Shown here: one piece after another, positions 43,132 through 51,401 of the stretch
Layout: each line of letters opens with the position of its first letter
How positions within the stretch are numbered: the first letter of the stretch is position 1
Assembly (NCBI GenBank): GCA_910587095.1
Contig: CAJUMJ010000029.1
Location: 1 to 64,000, forward strand
From: an uncultured Lachnospiraceae bacterium
GTDB lineage: Bacteria > Bacillota > Clostridia > Lachnospirales > Lachnospiraceae
Reading direction: 5' to 3'
Length of the DNA: 64,000 bases
Position numbers and translations under genes: made by a program
Notes under the pieces: model-generated
What the model was told of the DNA's origin: nothing
Seen by the model: only the letters and a program-made list of their open reading frames with translations
Database searches by the model: none

Positions 43132-43163
43132 AGTCCACCTCCAAAAGCGACCTGCAAACTCCC

Positions 43164-43409
43164 TTACTTTGTCACGCCTACCGTCTTGAAGATTCTGCTC
43201 ACAATCTCTGTGGGCTGCGCGCCGTTAGCGAGCCACTTCTTTGCCTCCTCCTCGTTTACCTTATAGGTGCTGGGATCTGTGTTGGGATCATAAGTGCCGA
43301 TCTCCGCGATACATCTGCCATCTCTCGGGGATCTGGAATCCGCCACTACAATCCTGTAAAAAGGATGCTTCTTCTGTCCCATTCTTCTCAATCTGATCTT
43401 AACTGCCAT
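43164..43409 (-). CDS. rpsP: 30S ribosomal protein S16
   Basis: An 81-residue S16 protein: MAVKIRLRRMGQKKHPFYRI, then VVADSRSPRDGRCIAEIGTYDP. It is required for 30S assembly. GGAGG precedes the ATG. It follows ffh by about 45 bases. Confidence 0.98.
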   Translation of the reverse strand: MAVKIRLRRMGQKKHPFYRIVVADSRSPRDGRCIAEIGTYDPNTDPSTYKVNEEEAKKWLANGAQPTEIVSRIFKTVGVTK

Positions 43410-43455
43410 TTTTCTTTGCCTCCTGTAAAATGAATAATTGTTATTTATAAAAACC

Positions 43456-44823
43456 CTAAAATGGGAATTTCATACCACCCAAACCGCCAAACATCCCCCG
43501 GCTCTTCTTACCGCCCATCATACCCGGAAGCTGCTTCATCATCTTCTGTGACTGCTCAAATTGCTTGATGAAACGGTTTACCACCGCAATGTCCACCCCT
43601 GCCCCCTTGGCGATGCGCCCTTTCCTGCTGGGATTTAACAATTTCGGATTCTGCCTCTCCTCCGGCGTCATGCTAAGGACGACCGCCTCCATGCGGGCAA
43701 GCTGTTTTTCATCCACCGCGGACTCGATATCCGCCATCTGCTTTCCCATCCCCGGCATCATGCTCAATATCCCCGAAAGACCGCCCATGTTTCGCATCTG
43801 TTTCATGCTCTCGAGATAATCCTCGAAATCGAATTTGCCCTTTTTCATGCGGGCAGCCATTTCTTTTTCTTTCTCTTCGTCTATGTCAAGGTTCTGCTGG
43901 ACTTTCTCGATTAAAGTGAGCACATCCCCCATGCCCAGGATCCGGTTTGCCATGCGGTCAGGATAAAACTGCTCCAGATCGGAGAGCTTCTCTCCCATAC
44001 CAATGTAGAGAATCGGCTTACCCGTGACGGCCTTGATGGAAAGCGCTGCCCCGCCTCTGGAATCACCGTCCATCTTGGAGAGGATCACCCCGTCTATGCC
44101 CACCTTCTCGTCAAACTCTTTGGCCACATTGACAGCGTCCTGTCCCGTCATGGCGTCTACCACCAAAAGCGTCTGGTGTACCTCCATATTCTCCTTGATC
44201 CCGGCCAGCTCTGCCATCATCTCTTCATCTACATGCAGACGGCCTGCCGTATCCAGAATCACCACGTTGTGCCCGTTTTTCCTCGCATGCTCAAGCGCCG
44301 CCCTGGCTATATCCACAGGCTTATGGTTCTCTCCCATGGAAAATACTTCAACCTGCTGTTTTTCCCCGTTGATCTGTAACTGCTTAATTGCCGCGGGACG
44401 ATACACGTCACAGGCAACCAAAAGAGATTTTTTCCCTTTCAATTTCAGCTTTCCGGCAATCTTCGCCGTGGTGGTAGTCTTACCTGCGCCCTGAAGACCG
44501 CACATCATAATGACCGTGATGGATTTGCCCGGCTGCATAACGATCTCCGTAGTCTCGGAACCCATCAGAGATACCATCTCTTCATTCACGATCTTGATGA
44601 CCATCTGTCCGGGATTCAGGCCGTTTAACACATCCGCGCCGATGGCCCGTTCCTCCACGGATTTCACAAACCGTTTTACCACCTTAAAATTGACGTCAGC
44701 CTCAAGAAGAGCCATCTTGACCTCTTTTAAGGCTGTCTTCACATCCTCCTCGGTCAGACGTCCCTTACTCCTCAGATTTTTAAACACATTTTGCAGTTTA
44801 TCTGTCAGACTTTCAAACGCCAT
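43456..44823 (-). CDS. ffh: Signal recognition particle protein Ffh
   Basis: A 455-residue SRP54 GTPase that binds signal sequences and 4.5S/scRNA and docks on FtsY. N domain, then G domain with GLQGAGKTTTTAKIA, DTAGRLHVDEEMM and SKMDGDSRGGAAL; C-terminal Met-rich M domain ending in MKQLPGMMGGKKSRGMFGG. The start at 44823 gives the standard MAFESLTDKLQ; 14 extra codons upstream are open but unlikely. Confidence 0.98.
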   Translation of the reverse strand: MAFESLTDKLQNVFKNLRSKGRLTEEDVKTALKEVKMALLEADVNFKVVKRFVKSVEERAIGADVLNGLNPGQMVIKIVNEEMVSLMGSETTEIVMQPGKSITVIMMCGLQGAGKTTTTAKIAGKLKLKGKKSLLVACDVYRPAAIKQLQINGEKQQVEVFSMGENHKPVDIARAALEHARKNGHNVVILDTAGRLHVDEEMMAELAGIKENMEVHQTLLVVDAMTGQDAVNVAKEFDEKVGIDGVILSKMDGDSRGGAALSIKAVTGKPILYIGMGEKLSDLEQFYPDRMANRILGMGDVLTLIEKVQQNLDIDEEKEKEMAARMKKGKFDFEDYLESMKQMRNMGGLSGILSMMPGMGKQMADIESAVDEKQLARMEAVVLSMTPEERQNPKLLNPSRKGRIAKGAGVDIAVVNRFIKQFEQSQKMMKQLPGMMGGKKSRGMFGGLGGMKFPF

Positions 44824-44869
44824 CTGTTCCACGCCTCTCTCCATTGCACCGTCATGCCGGGGCAATGCG

Positions 44870-45223
44870 CTATAGCTCCTGCATAATTCTTTCCGACAAT
44901 TCCCTGATCTTTAAGCCGTAATACGCCGGATCCTCTATCTCTCCGCCCTCGTACTGCTCCGAGAGCCGGTTGATCTCGGAAATCTTTTCCTTAATACTGG
45001 CGAATCTGGCGACCAGCTTCAGCTTTTCTTCATATCCCAAAAGCGTCCTGTCGCAACGCTTCACGATATCGTGCACCGCCTGTCTGCTGATCCCCTGCTC
45101 CTCGGCAATCTCGCCGAGAGAGAGGTTCTCATAAACGACGCTCTCATAAATTTCCTGCTGGTGACTGGTCAGCAACTCTCCATAGAAATCATATAGCAAA
45201 CCTTGTTCTACAATCTTTTCCAT
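44870..45223 (-). CDS. ylxM: YlxM-like helix-turn-helix protein (UPF0122)
   Basis: A 117-residue DNA-binding-like protein of the UPF0122 family, which modulates Ffh/SRP in some Firmicutes. The sigma-70 region 4-like helix-turn-helix is clear (LSLGEIAEEQGISRQAVHDI, then VKRCDRTLLGYEEKL). It is the first gene of the operon and lies 47 bases before ffh. Confidence 0.95.
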   Translation of the reverse strand: MEKIVEQGLLYDFYGELLTSHQQEIYESVVYENLSLGEIAEEQGISRQAVHDIVKRCDRTLLGYEEKLKLVARFASIKEKISEINRLSEQYEGGEIEDPAYYGLKIRELSERIMQEL

Positions 45224-45271
45224 GCCCGGCCCCTGTCGGTTGTACTCTTCGAATCCGTCATCGACTTTTGC

Positions 45272-45300
45272 ATTTTACTATAAGTGCACGGGCGTGTCAA
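45272..45300 (-). promoter_or_regulatory. Promoter of the ylxM-ffh-rpsP-rplS operon
   Basis: On the minus strand TTGACA (45300-45295), 17-base spacer, TAAAAT (45277-45272), about 50 bases before the ylxM start. Confidence 0.85.
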
Positions 45301-45483
45301 GTATTTTTTCTTGACATGATTGAAACCCCTTTACCCATTTATCTATAGGGAAAGTTAAACTCTGAAGATTCGTCATCATAATCCTCCCGGTATGTACGAT
45401 TTCGCAGAAGAGGATAATCTAAGAAAAATCTCACGCCTTCCCTCTTTTATAAAATTTGGATAGTAAATTTGAGAGAAAAGTGT

Positions 45484-45489
45484 TATAAT
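45484..45489 (+). promoter_or_regulatory. -10 box of the PocR-chemoreceptor gene
   Basis: TATAAT preceded by GTGT. No consensus -35 box was found at the usual distance, and no sigma-28 type site either. The rest of the 45300-45480 gap shows nothing else clear. Confidence 0.4.
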
Positions 45490-45526
45490 GTATATACTAT
45501 TTTGAAAAGGGGAGGATACGACCGAC

Positions 45527-46300
45527 ATGAAGCTCTCAGATTTTATGGACATAGCTCATCTGCAGGAAATACAGGACGCCTTTTCGGAGGCCACAGGACT
45601 TGCCGCTGTAGCCATCGACGCAAACGGAAATTATATCACAAAGGGAAGCGGTTTCACAGATTTCTGTATGAAATATACCAGAGAATGCACCGAGGGGGCC
45701 AAGCGCTGCCAAAAGTGCGATGCCACTGGTCATGGAGTCTATGAATGTCATGCCGGTCTGATGGATTTTGCCAGCGATATCACTCTCAACGGGGAAAAGC
45801 TGGGCGCCATTATAGGCGGACAGGTTCTCCCGAACGAGCCGGACGAAACAAAATTCAGAAATATCGCCGAAGAGCTCGGCATTGATCCCGATACATATGT
45901 GCGTGCCGTCAAGAAGGTGCCTGTGCGCTCCGAAAAAGCGATCCGCGCAGCCGCGTCTCTTCTTGGAGACGTTGTAAACCGCATGGTTTTGCAGGAGTAT
46001 ATGGATGCCACGGAGTACAAAAAGATACATGTATGGGAAAAGGAGATTGCGAACGCAACGGAGACTGTGACCAGAATAAAGGTTAACACCCGTGAATTGG
46101 AATCCATCGCCTCCAAACAGACAATCATGGCGCTAAACGCCTCCATCGAAACCGCAAGGGTCGGCGCGGCTGGCGCAGGCTTCGGGGTGATCGCCAAGCA
46201 GATGGGCGCTTTCTCCAAACAATCCACGGAAATATACAAAAAGATCACGGAGGATGCCAACAGCATTGCCGAATCCATCAATAAAATGAACAACACCTGA
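45527..46300 (+). CDS. Soluble PocR-domain chemoreceptor-like protein
   Basis: A 257-residue protein without membrane helices. Residues 1-160 form a PocR sensory domain (conserved FCMKYTRECTEGAKRCQKCD, Cys-rich, and LGAIIGGQVLPNEPDE). After a short helix comes a reduced methyl-accepting signalling hairpin (about 180-255: SKQTIMALNASIETARVGAA, GAGFGVIAKQMGAFSKQST), shorter than a full MCP domain. PocR domains often bind small carbon compounds. It probably signals to CheA from the cytosol. Single gene, with a shared downstream terminator. Confidence 0.88.
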   Translation: MKLSDFMDIAHLQEIQDAFSEATGLAAVAIDANGNYITKGSGFTDFCMKYTRECTEGAKRCQKCDATGHGVYECHAGLMDFASDITLNGEKLGAIIGGQVLPNEPDETKFRNIAEELGIDPDTYVRAVKKVPVRSEKAIRAAASLLGDVVNRMVLQEYMDATEYKKIHVWEKEIANATETVTRIKVNTRELESIASKQTIMALNASIETARVGAAGAGFGVIAKQMGAFSKQSTEIYKKITEDANSIAESINKMNNT

Positions 46301-46312
46301 TCGATATATTCA

Positions 46313-46351
46313 AAAAGGCTGTTTCCGCAACAACGCTGGAAACAGCCTTTT
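46313..46351. terminator. Bidirectional terminator after the PocR receptor
   Basis: AAAAGGCTGTTTCC (46313-46326) pairs perfectly with 46338-46351 around 11 bases, with A/T runs at both ends. It separates two converging genes. Confidence 0.88.
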
Positions 46352-46376
46352 CACTTCCATTCTTTTCTAACGAATA

Positions 46377-47045
46377 TCAGGTGATAATTTCCAGATATCC
46401 TACCATCTTAGTCATGTCAAACTCCGGAAGCACGCCCTGGTTCGGCTCATAATATTTACCGTCAAACTGTACCAGGTAATGGCTGTACCTTCCCATTCTC
46501 TCCATAATAATACAGCAATGCGGTAACTCCACCGGTTTGCCCAATGTATACACAATCTTATCCGCATGGCGTAACCCGAGATACTCGAGCGTCGCAATCA
46601 TCTTGCTCATGTTTGCCTGCCATTCACGACATTTCATAATATCGCACATCTCGTCCAATGTGGTGCCCGCAATCATGGCAATACAAGCCTGTCCGCACAG
46701 ACCGTCCCAGGGCTGCGTCACCAGGTCTATCCCGTCGATTTTCCGAATCGGATGCTCCACGCTGTAAGGGCTGTTTCCGCCCATACTCATTACATTCCCC
46801 ACAATTTCAATGGAAATAAGATACTTTTTGCCAAGCTCCACCTTCGTGAGCACTTCCTTGCTGACCGGAATATCATAATATCCCTGTCCCTTCGGCAGAA
46901 GATCGCAGATAAAGCAGACATCATCAAAGCATACCCGCACTGGCGCGTCGCCCACCTTCTCACACACCTCCCACACGTTAAAGGGCACGGAGATGGCATT
47001 TTCATTCTCCCGAAACTCCACAGTACCTTCAAATTCGTATTTCAT
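46377..47045 (-). CDS. DUF1905 domain fused to a C39-like papain-fold domain
   Basis: A 222-residue protein in two parts. Residues 1-90 match the DUF1905 beta-barrel-like domain (KYEFEGTVEFRENENAISVP, GQGYYDIPVSKEVL). Residues 108-222 look like a C39/papain-like cysteine protease: QPWDGLCGQACIAMIAG gives the Gln and Cys of the active site, and SHYLVQFDGKYYEPNQG gives the His and Asp/Asn. No signal peptide, so it acts in the cytosol, perhaps on a peptide or as an inactive binding domain. It is downstream of the GH25 gene, about 100 bases away. The combination is unusual. Confidence 0.75.
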   Translation of the reverse strand: MKYEFEGTVEFRENENAISVPFNVWEVCEKVGDAPVRVCFDDVCFICDLLPKGQGYYDIPVSKEVLTKVELGKKYLISIEIVGNVMSMGGNSPYSVEHPIRKIDGIDLVTQPWDGLCGQACIAMIAGTTLDEMCDIMKCREWQANMSKMIATLEYLGLRHADKIVYTLGKPVELPHCCIIMERMGRYSHYLVQFDGKYYEPNQGVLPEFDMTKMVGYLEIIT

Positions 47046-47142
47046 ATCGTAACCCCGCCTTTCTTTTTTGTATGTTAACCGTGCCTGTCCCGAAAGTGCT
47101 CCGCAGACACGGCAAAATCCGATTCGTCTCTATCCCTTTCGT

Positions 47143-48249
47143 CTACTCAAAGCTGATATTCAGATCTACGTCTCCCTTGATGCCCGCAACCTTTCCCTTG
47201 TTGGTGTACTGCCAGATCTTAAAATCATAGGGGAAATAGTAGGACTCGTCATAATAGGCAAACCATTTATCGTACTCTTCCAACTTCTCTATGTTCAAAA
47301 GCAGCGTAAAAGTTTTCAGGTTGCCGTAAATCATCGGCGTATATCCCGCCTCTTTTATCTTTTCGCAAAAAGCAAGACAATACTCCGTGCGCTCCTCGCT
47401 TGTCAACGCGTTTCCTCTCGCCTCTGTTCCGCTCACCGTCTCCACGTCAATGACCACCGGATATTTCACCTTATAGGGCGCAATGGACTCAATCACAAAC
47501 TCGGCCTCCTCCTCGGCCTCCTCCTTGCTCGTCGCCTGGGTAAAGAAATAAATGCCCACGTCGATATCGTTTTTCAGCGCTCCTTCGATGTTATCCTGAA
47601 AGGTTTCATCCTCCATGATCTCGCCTTCGGTATATCCGCGTATACCCAAACGGATAAACGCGTACTCCACCTCGTCCGACGCAACATCCTCCCAGTCAAT
47701 TTTACTCTGATATCGTGAGACATCTATTCCCTTATGGGAAATCCGCTCACCGTTCTCGTAATAATGCATGACGCCATCGTCATCCGGCACAAACGCCTCG
47801 GGATGATATGTATTCTTCGCAAGCTCTTCCAAAATCGGGAAAAAATAATATCTCCCCGAGTCAGCCACCACGATTTCATCCGGGAAAAAGGCTCTGAGCA
47901 TCTCCGTCGTCCCCTCTCCGGAGGTCATAAACTCCTTCATGCTGTCGAGGAGCCCGTTCTTTGCATCCTCCCCCGCTTCCTCTTTTGCTTCCGTCACCGC
48001 GCTCTCGATCATGGCGTCCACCTCGGCCTGATTGTAGGACGCTTCCTCTTTCAGCCGAATGGCCTCCAGCTCACTCATGACCGCCGTGTTCTTCTGCTGG
48101 ATAGCCCTGTACTGGAATACCAGCACAAGGCAGATTGTGACCGCAGTCAACGTGACAATGCAGAGAAGTATGGAACCTGCGAGAATACTGTTCTCGCCTC
48201 TTCTGCGCCTCTTCCTGCTGCGCTTTCCCTGTAAATGATTCTCCTGCAT
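47143..48249 (-). CDS. Membrane-anchored GH25 lysozyme-like protein
   Basis: A 368-residue protein with a basic N-terminus (KRSRKRRRRG), one membrane helix (about 23-45), a coiled-coil stalk (about 48-90), and a C-terminal GH25 muramidase domain (about 172-368): HKGIDVSRYQSKIDW holds the catalytic Asp, then VVIDVETVSG (Asp-x-Glu). It would cut peptidoglycan outside the cell, held at the membrane. AAGGAGAG precedes the ATG. Confidence 0.9.
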   Translation of the reverse strand: MQENHLQGKRSRKRRRRGENSILAGSILLCIVTLTAVTICLVLVFQYRAIQQKNTAVMSELEAIRLKEEASYNQAEVDAMIESAVTEAKEEAGEDAKNGLLDSMKEFMTSGEGTTEMLRAFFPDEIVVADSGRYYFFPILEELAKNTYHPEAFVPDDDGVMHYYENGERISHKGIDVSRYQSKIDWEDVASDEVEYAFIRLGIRGYTEGEIMEDETFQDNIEGALKNDIDVGIYFFTQATSKEEAEEEAEFVIESIAPYKVKYPVVIDVETVSGTEARGNALTSEERTEYCLAFCEKIKEAGYTPMIYGNLKTFTLLLNIEKLEEYDKWFAYYDESYYFPYDFKIWQYTNKGKVAGIKGDVDLNISFE

Positions 48250-48273
48250 AAACTCTCCTTTTATATGCGCTTT

Positions 48274-49146
48274 CTACACGCGCTCGCTAAAATAGCTTTT
48301 GTACCCTTCTCCAAACACCTCTGTCGCGCTTGTGATAATCATAAAGGATTCGGGATCCTCCTGCTTTACAATCTCTTCCGCTCTAGGCGAGACGGGCTTT
48401 TTCACCACGCACATAATCACCTTCTTGTTATCTCCACTATATGCGCCCTGCCCGTTTATATATGTCACGCCAAGATCCAGATCAATCAGAAGTCTCCCCG
48501 CAATCTGCTCCGGCCTGGAACTGATAATATAGAGAAGCTTCGCCTCATCACGCCCATAGAGCACGATATCCATCACAACCGAAGTGCAGATTGCGGAAAT
48601 AGCCGCATACAACGCCGCGTTCAAATCCCGGAAAACGATGCCGGACAGCGTCACCACCAAAGCGTCCGCACAAAAGAAAATCTTACCTGTCTTCAAATGC
48701 GGAAAGTGAAGCCTCAGAGCCTTGACGATAATATCGAGTCCCCCCGTCGTGGCTCCCGCCCGGAAAATCACACCGATGGAAACCGCGGTGAGCGTACCGC
48801 CCGCCAGAGCCGCCAGAAAAATATCATCCGTAGCCGCCCCGTAGGAAGCCAGTACATTCGTAAAAGCGGAAATCAACACGGTAGCGTATATCGTCGATAC
48901 CGTCAAGGCGATCCCAAATTTCCACACACCGAAAATGAGAATCGGTATGTTGAGAAGCATGATAAATGTACCTGTGCCAATCGGCAATATCCTGCTTAAG
49001 ATAATGGCAATACCGGTCACGCCGCCCGGTGCCATATTATTGGGATCCGTAAAAAGACTGACCCCGACGGCATACAAAAATGCCGCCGCTGTGATAATCA
49101 CATATTTTTTCATGGAGTATAGTATACCCCTGTTTTCTGATTCCAT
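48274..49146 (-). CDS. YitT family membrane protein (DUF161 + DUF2179)
   Basis: A 290-residue membrane protein with five to six helices (DUF161/YitT_membrane, about 12-215) and a C-terminal soluble DUF2179 domain (about 222-278: GVTYINGQGAYSGDNKKVIM). The N-terminal half holds AFLYAVGVSLFTDPNNMAPG and GGVTGIAI, as in the family. Function not established. Start at 49146 has AAGGAAA upstream; a start at 49113 (MKKYVII) is also possible. Confidence 0.9.
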   Translation of the reverse strand: MESENRGILYSMKKYVIITAAAFLYAVGVSLFTDPNNMAPGGVTGIAIILSRILPIGTGTFIMLLNIPILIFGVWKFGIALTVSTIYATVLISAFTNVLASYGAATDDIFLAALAGGTLTAVSIGVIFRAGATTGGLDIIVKALRLHFPHLKTGKIFFCADALVVTLSGIVFRDLNAALYAAISAICTSVVMDIVLYGRDEAKLLYIISSRPEQIAGRLLIDLDLGVTYINGQGAYSGDNKKVIMCVVKKPVSPRAEEIVKQEDPESFMIITSATEVFGEGYKSYFSERV

Positions 49147-49155
49147 GTGTTTTCC

Positions 49156-50379
49156 TTAAATGCTCGCACGCACAAGTTTGGGCTGGTAGCCGTTGTCTTC
49201 AAGCGACTTGATGATCTGTTTTTTGTGCTCCGTCCCGTAAGCCTCCAGCGTAATGCGAAGCTCCACCGCCGCATTGCGGTTGATCGAGACAAACTGGTTA
49301 TGTTCGAGCTTGATGACATTGCCGTTTTGTTTCGCGATCACATCCGACACCCTGGAAAGTTCTCCCGGTTTGTCCGGCAAAAGCACCGACACGGTAAATA
49401 TCCGGTCGCGCAGCACCAGCCCCTGCTGTACCACGCAGGACATTGTGATCACATCCATATTTCCGCCACTTAGGATCGACACCACTTTTTTGTTTTTCGC
49501 GTCCAGATGCTTTAGGGCCGCCACCGTGAGAAGGCCAGAGTTTTCCACGACCATCTTATGGTTTTCCACCATATCCAGGAACGCCACCACTAATTCCTCA
49601 TCCTCAACGGTAATGATATCGTCCAGGTTTTTGCTCACATAGGGGAAAATCTTCTCACCCGGCGTTTTCACCGCCGTGCCGTCCGCAATGGTATTGACCT
49701 GGGCCATCGTCTGCACTTTGCCCGCCTTGATGGATGCCTTCATACATGCCGCGCCCGCAGGCTCCACGCCTATCACCCTGATTTTCGGATTCAAAAGCTT
49801 TGCCAGCGTAGACACGCCTGTGGCAAGCCCGCCGCCGCCAATGGGCACAAGAATGTAATCGACAAGCGGAAGCTCCTTGATAATCTCCATGGCGATCGTT
49901 CCCTGTCCCGTCGCCACATCCAGATCGTCAAAGGGATGCACAAACGTATAACCGTTTTTTTCGGCAAGCGACAGCGCATGGGCGCATGCCTCGTCATAGA
50001 CATCCCCGTGCAGAATCACCTCCGCCCCATAGCCCTTGGTACGGTTGACTTTAATCAGGGGAGTGGTGGTAGGCATCACAATCACCGCCTTCACCCCGTA
50101 GCACCTGGCCGCGTAGGCCACACCCTGGGCATGGTTCCCGGCGGAAGCCGTAATCAGGCCCTTCGCACGCGCCTCCTCGGTCAGCGTACTGATCTTATAG
50201 TAGGCGCCTCGCAGTTTGTATGCTCCCGTAAGCTGCATATTTTCAGGTTTCAGATAAACCTTATTTCCTGTCTGCGCGCTGAAATAGTCGCTGTACACCA
50301 GCTTCGTCTCCGAGGCTACCTCCTTCACAATCTCATAGGCTTCCTCAAACTTGTCCAATATCAATTCATCCATCCCCAC
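49156..50379 (-). CDS. ilvA: Threonine ammonia-lyase with ACT domain
   Basis: A 407-residue PLP enzyme that converts threonine to 2-oxobutyrate and ammonia, in isoleucine synthesis or threonine use. The PLP lysine is in LTGAYKLRGAYYKI, the glycine loop is VPIGGGGLATG, and SAGNHAQGVAYAAR is typical. A C-terminal ACT domain (about 330-400) suggests control by an amino acid. Start is either GTG 50379 (AGGAGG 4 bases upstream) or ATG 50373 (10 bases). It may be the catabolic (tdcB) form; no T-box is seen ahead of it. Confidence 0.93.
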   Translation of the reverse strand: MGMDELILDKFEEAYEIVKEVASETKLVYSDYFSAQTGNKVYLKPENMQLTGAYKLRGAYYKISTLTEEARAKGLITASAGNHAQGVAYAARCYGVKAVIVMPTTTPLIKVNRTKGYGAEVILHGDVYDEACAHALSLAEKNGYTFVHPFDDLDVATGQGTIAMEIIKELPLVDYILVPIGGGGLATGVSTLAKLLNPKIRVIGVEPAGAACMKASIKAGKVQTMAQVNTIADGTAVKTPGEKIFPYVSKNLDDIITVEDEELVVAFLDMVENHKMVVENSGLLTVAALKHLDAKNKKVVSILSGGNMDVITMSCVVQQGLVLRDRIFTVSVLLPDKPGELSRVSDVIAKQNGNVIKLEHNQFVSINRNAAVELRITLEAYGTEHKKQIIKSLEDNGYQPKLVRASI

Positions 50380-50437
50380 AATACCTCCTCATTGCTCCTT
50401 GTCGCTTTTGCCAAACCAAAGCGCCTCCCGGTGCCAG

Positions 50438-51385
50438 TCACTCTTCCTGCTCACGGGACTTCGTATCAAAAAGCGCGTCGACAAACTGCTTCGCGTCAAA
50501 CTTCTGCAAGTCCTCTATGGACTCTCCCACGCCGATATACTTTACCGGAACCTGCAGTTCCGACTGGATCGCAACCGCGATACCGCCCTTGGCCGTCCCG
50601 TCCAGCTTTGTCAGTATAATGCCCGTCAGATCCGCCACCTCGCCAAACTCTCTTGCCTGCTGCAATGCGTTCTGCCCGGTAGTACCGTCAAGAACCACCA
50701 GATTCTCCCTGTGGGCGTCCGGGAATTCCCGGTCGATAATGCGGTTTATCTTTTTCAGCTCCTCCATCAGATTCTTTTTGTTGTGAAGCCGTCCCGCCGT
50801 ATCACAGAGAAGTACATCCACATTTCTGGCTTTCGCCGCGTTCACCGCGTCATAAATCACGCTGGCAGGATCCGCGCCCTCCGTTCCGCCGATCATATCC
50901 ACTCCGGCGCGGTCGGCCCAGGTCGAAAGCTGCTCTCCTGCAGCCGCACGGAAAGTATCGGCCGCCGCGATCAACACTTTTTTCCCCTGCCCTTTCAACT
51001 GCCCTGCCAGTTTCCCGACAGTGGTTGTCTTTCCCACACCGTTGACACCGACAATCAAGACAATCGACTGCTTTTGCTCAAACTCGTAAGCCGTTTCCCC
51101 TACTTCCATCTGCTCCCTGATATTGTTGATCAGGTACTCTCTGCAGGCAACCGGCTCCTTGATATGGTTCTCCTTTACCTGGCGCTTCAGCGTTTCGAGA
51201 ATTTCCCCGGTGGCTTTCACTCCGAGATCTCCCATAATCAAAATTTCTTCCAACTCCTCATAGAAATCGTCGTCGATATTGGAAAAGCCGCCGAACACCG
51301 CGTCCATCCCGTGTACAATGTTATCCCTTGTCTTGGTAAGACCCGCTTTCAGTCTGCTAAAGAACCCCTTCTTCTCCTCACCCAT
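50438..51385 (-). CDS. ftsY: SRP receptor GTPase FtsY
   Basis: A 315-residue receptor for the signal recognition particle. NG domain only, with a short N-terminus: GVNGVGKTTTVGKLAGQLK, DTAGRLHNKKNLMEEL, TKLDGTAKGG and the C-terminal KYIGVGESIEDLQKFD. It follows smc by 16 bases, the usual rnc-smc-ftsY order. Confidence 0.98.
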   Translation of the reverse strand: MGEEKKGFFSRLKAGLTKTRDNIVHGMDAVFGGFSNIDDDFYEELEEILIMGDLGVKATGEILETLKRQVKENHIKEPVACREYLINNIREQMEVGETAYEFEQKQSIVLIVGVNGVGKTTTVGKLAGQLKGQGKKVLIAAADTFRAAAGEQLSTWADRAGVDMIGGTEGADPASVIYDAVNAAKARNVDVLLCDTAGRLHNKKNLMEELKKINRIIDREFPDAHRENLVVLDGTTGQNALQQAREFGEVADLTGIILTKLDGTAKGGIAVAIQSELQVPVKYIGVGESIEDLQKFDAKQFVDALFDTKSREQEE

Positions 51386-51401
51386 TTTCCGTTTTCCCTT
51401 C

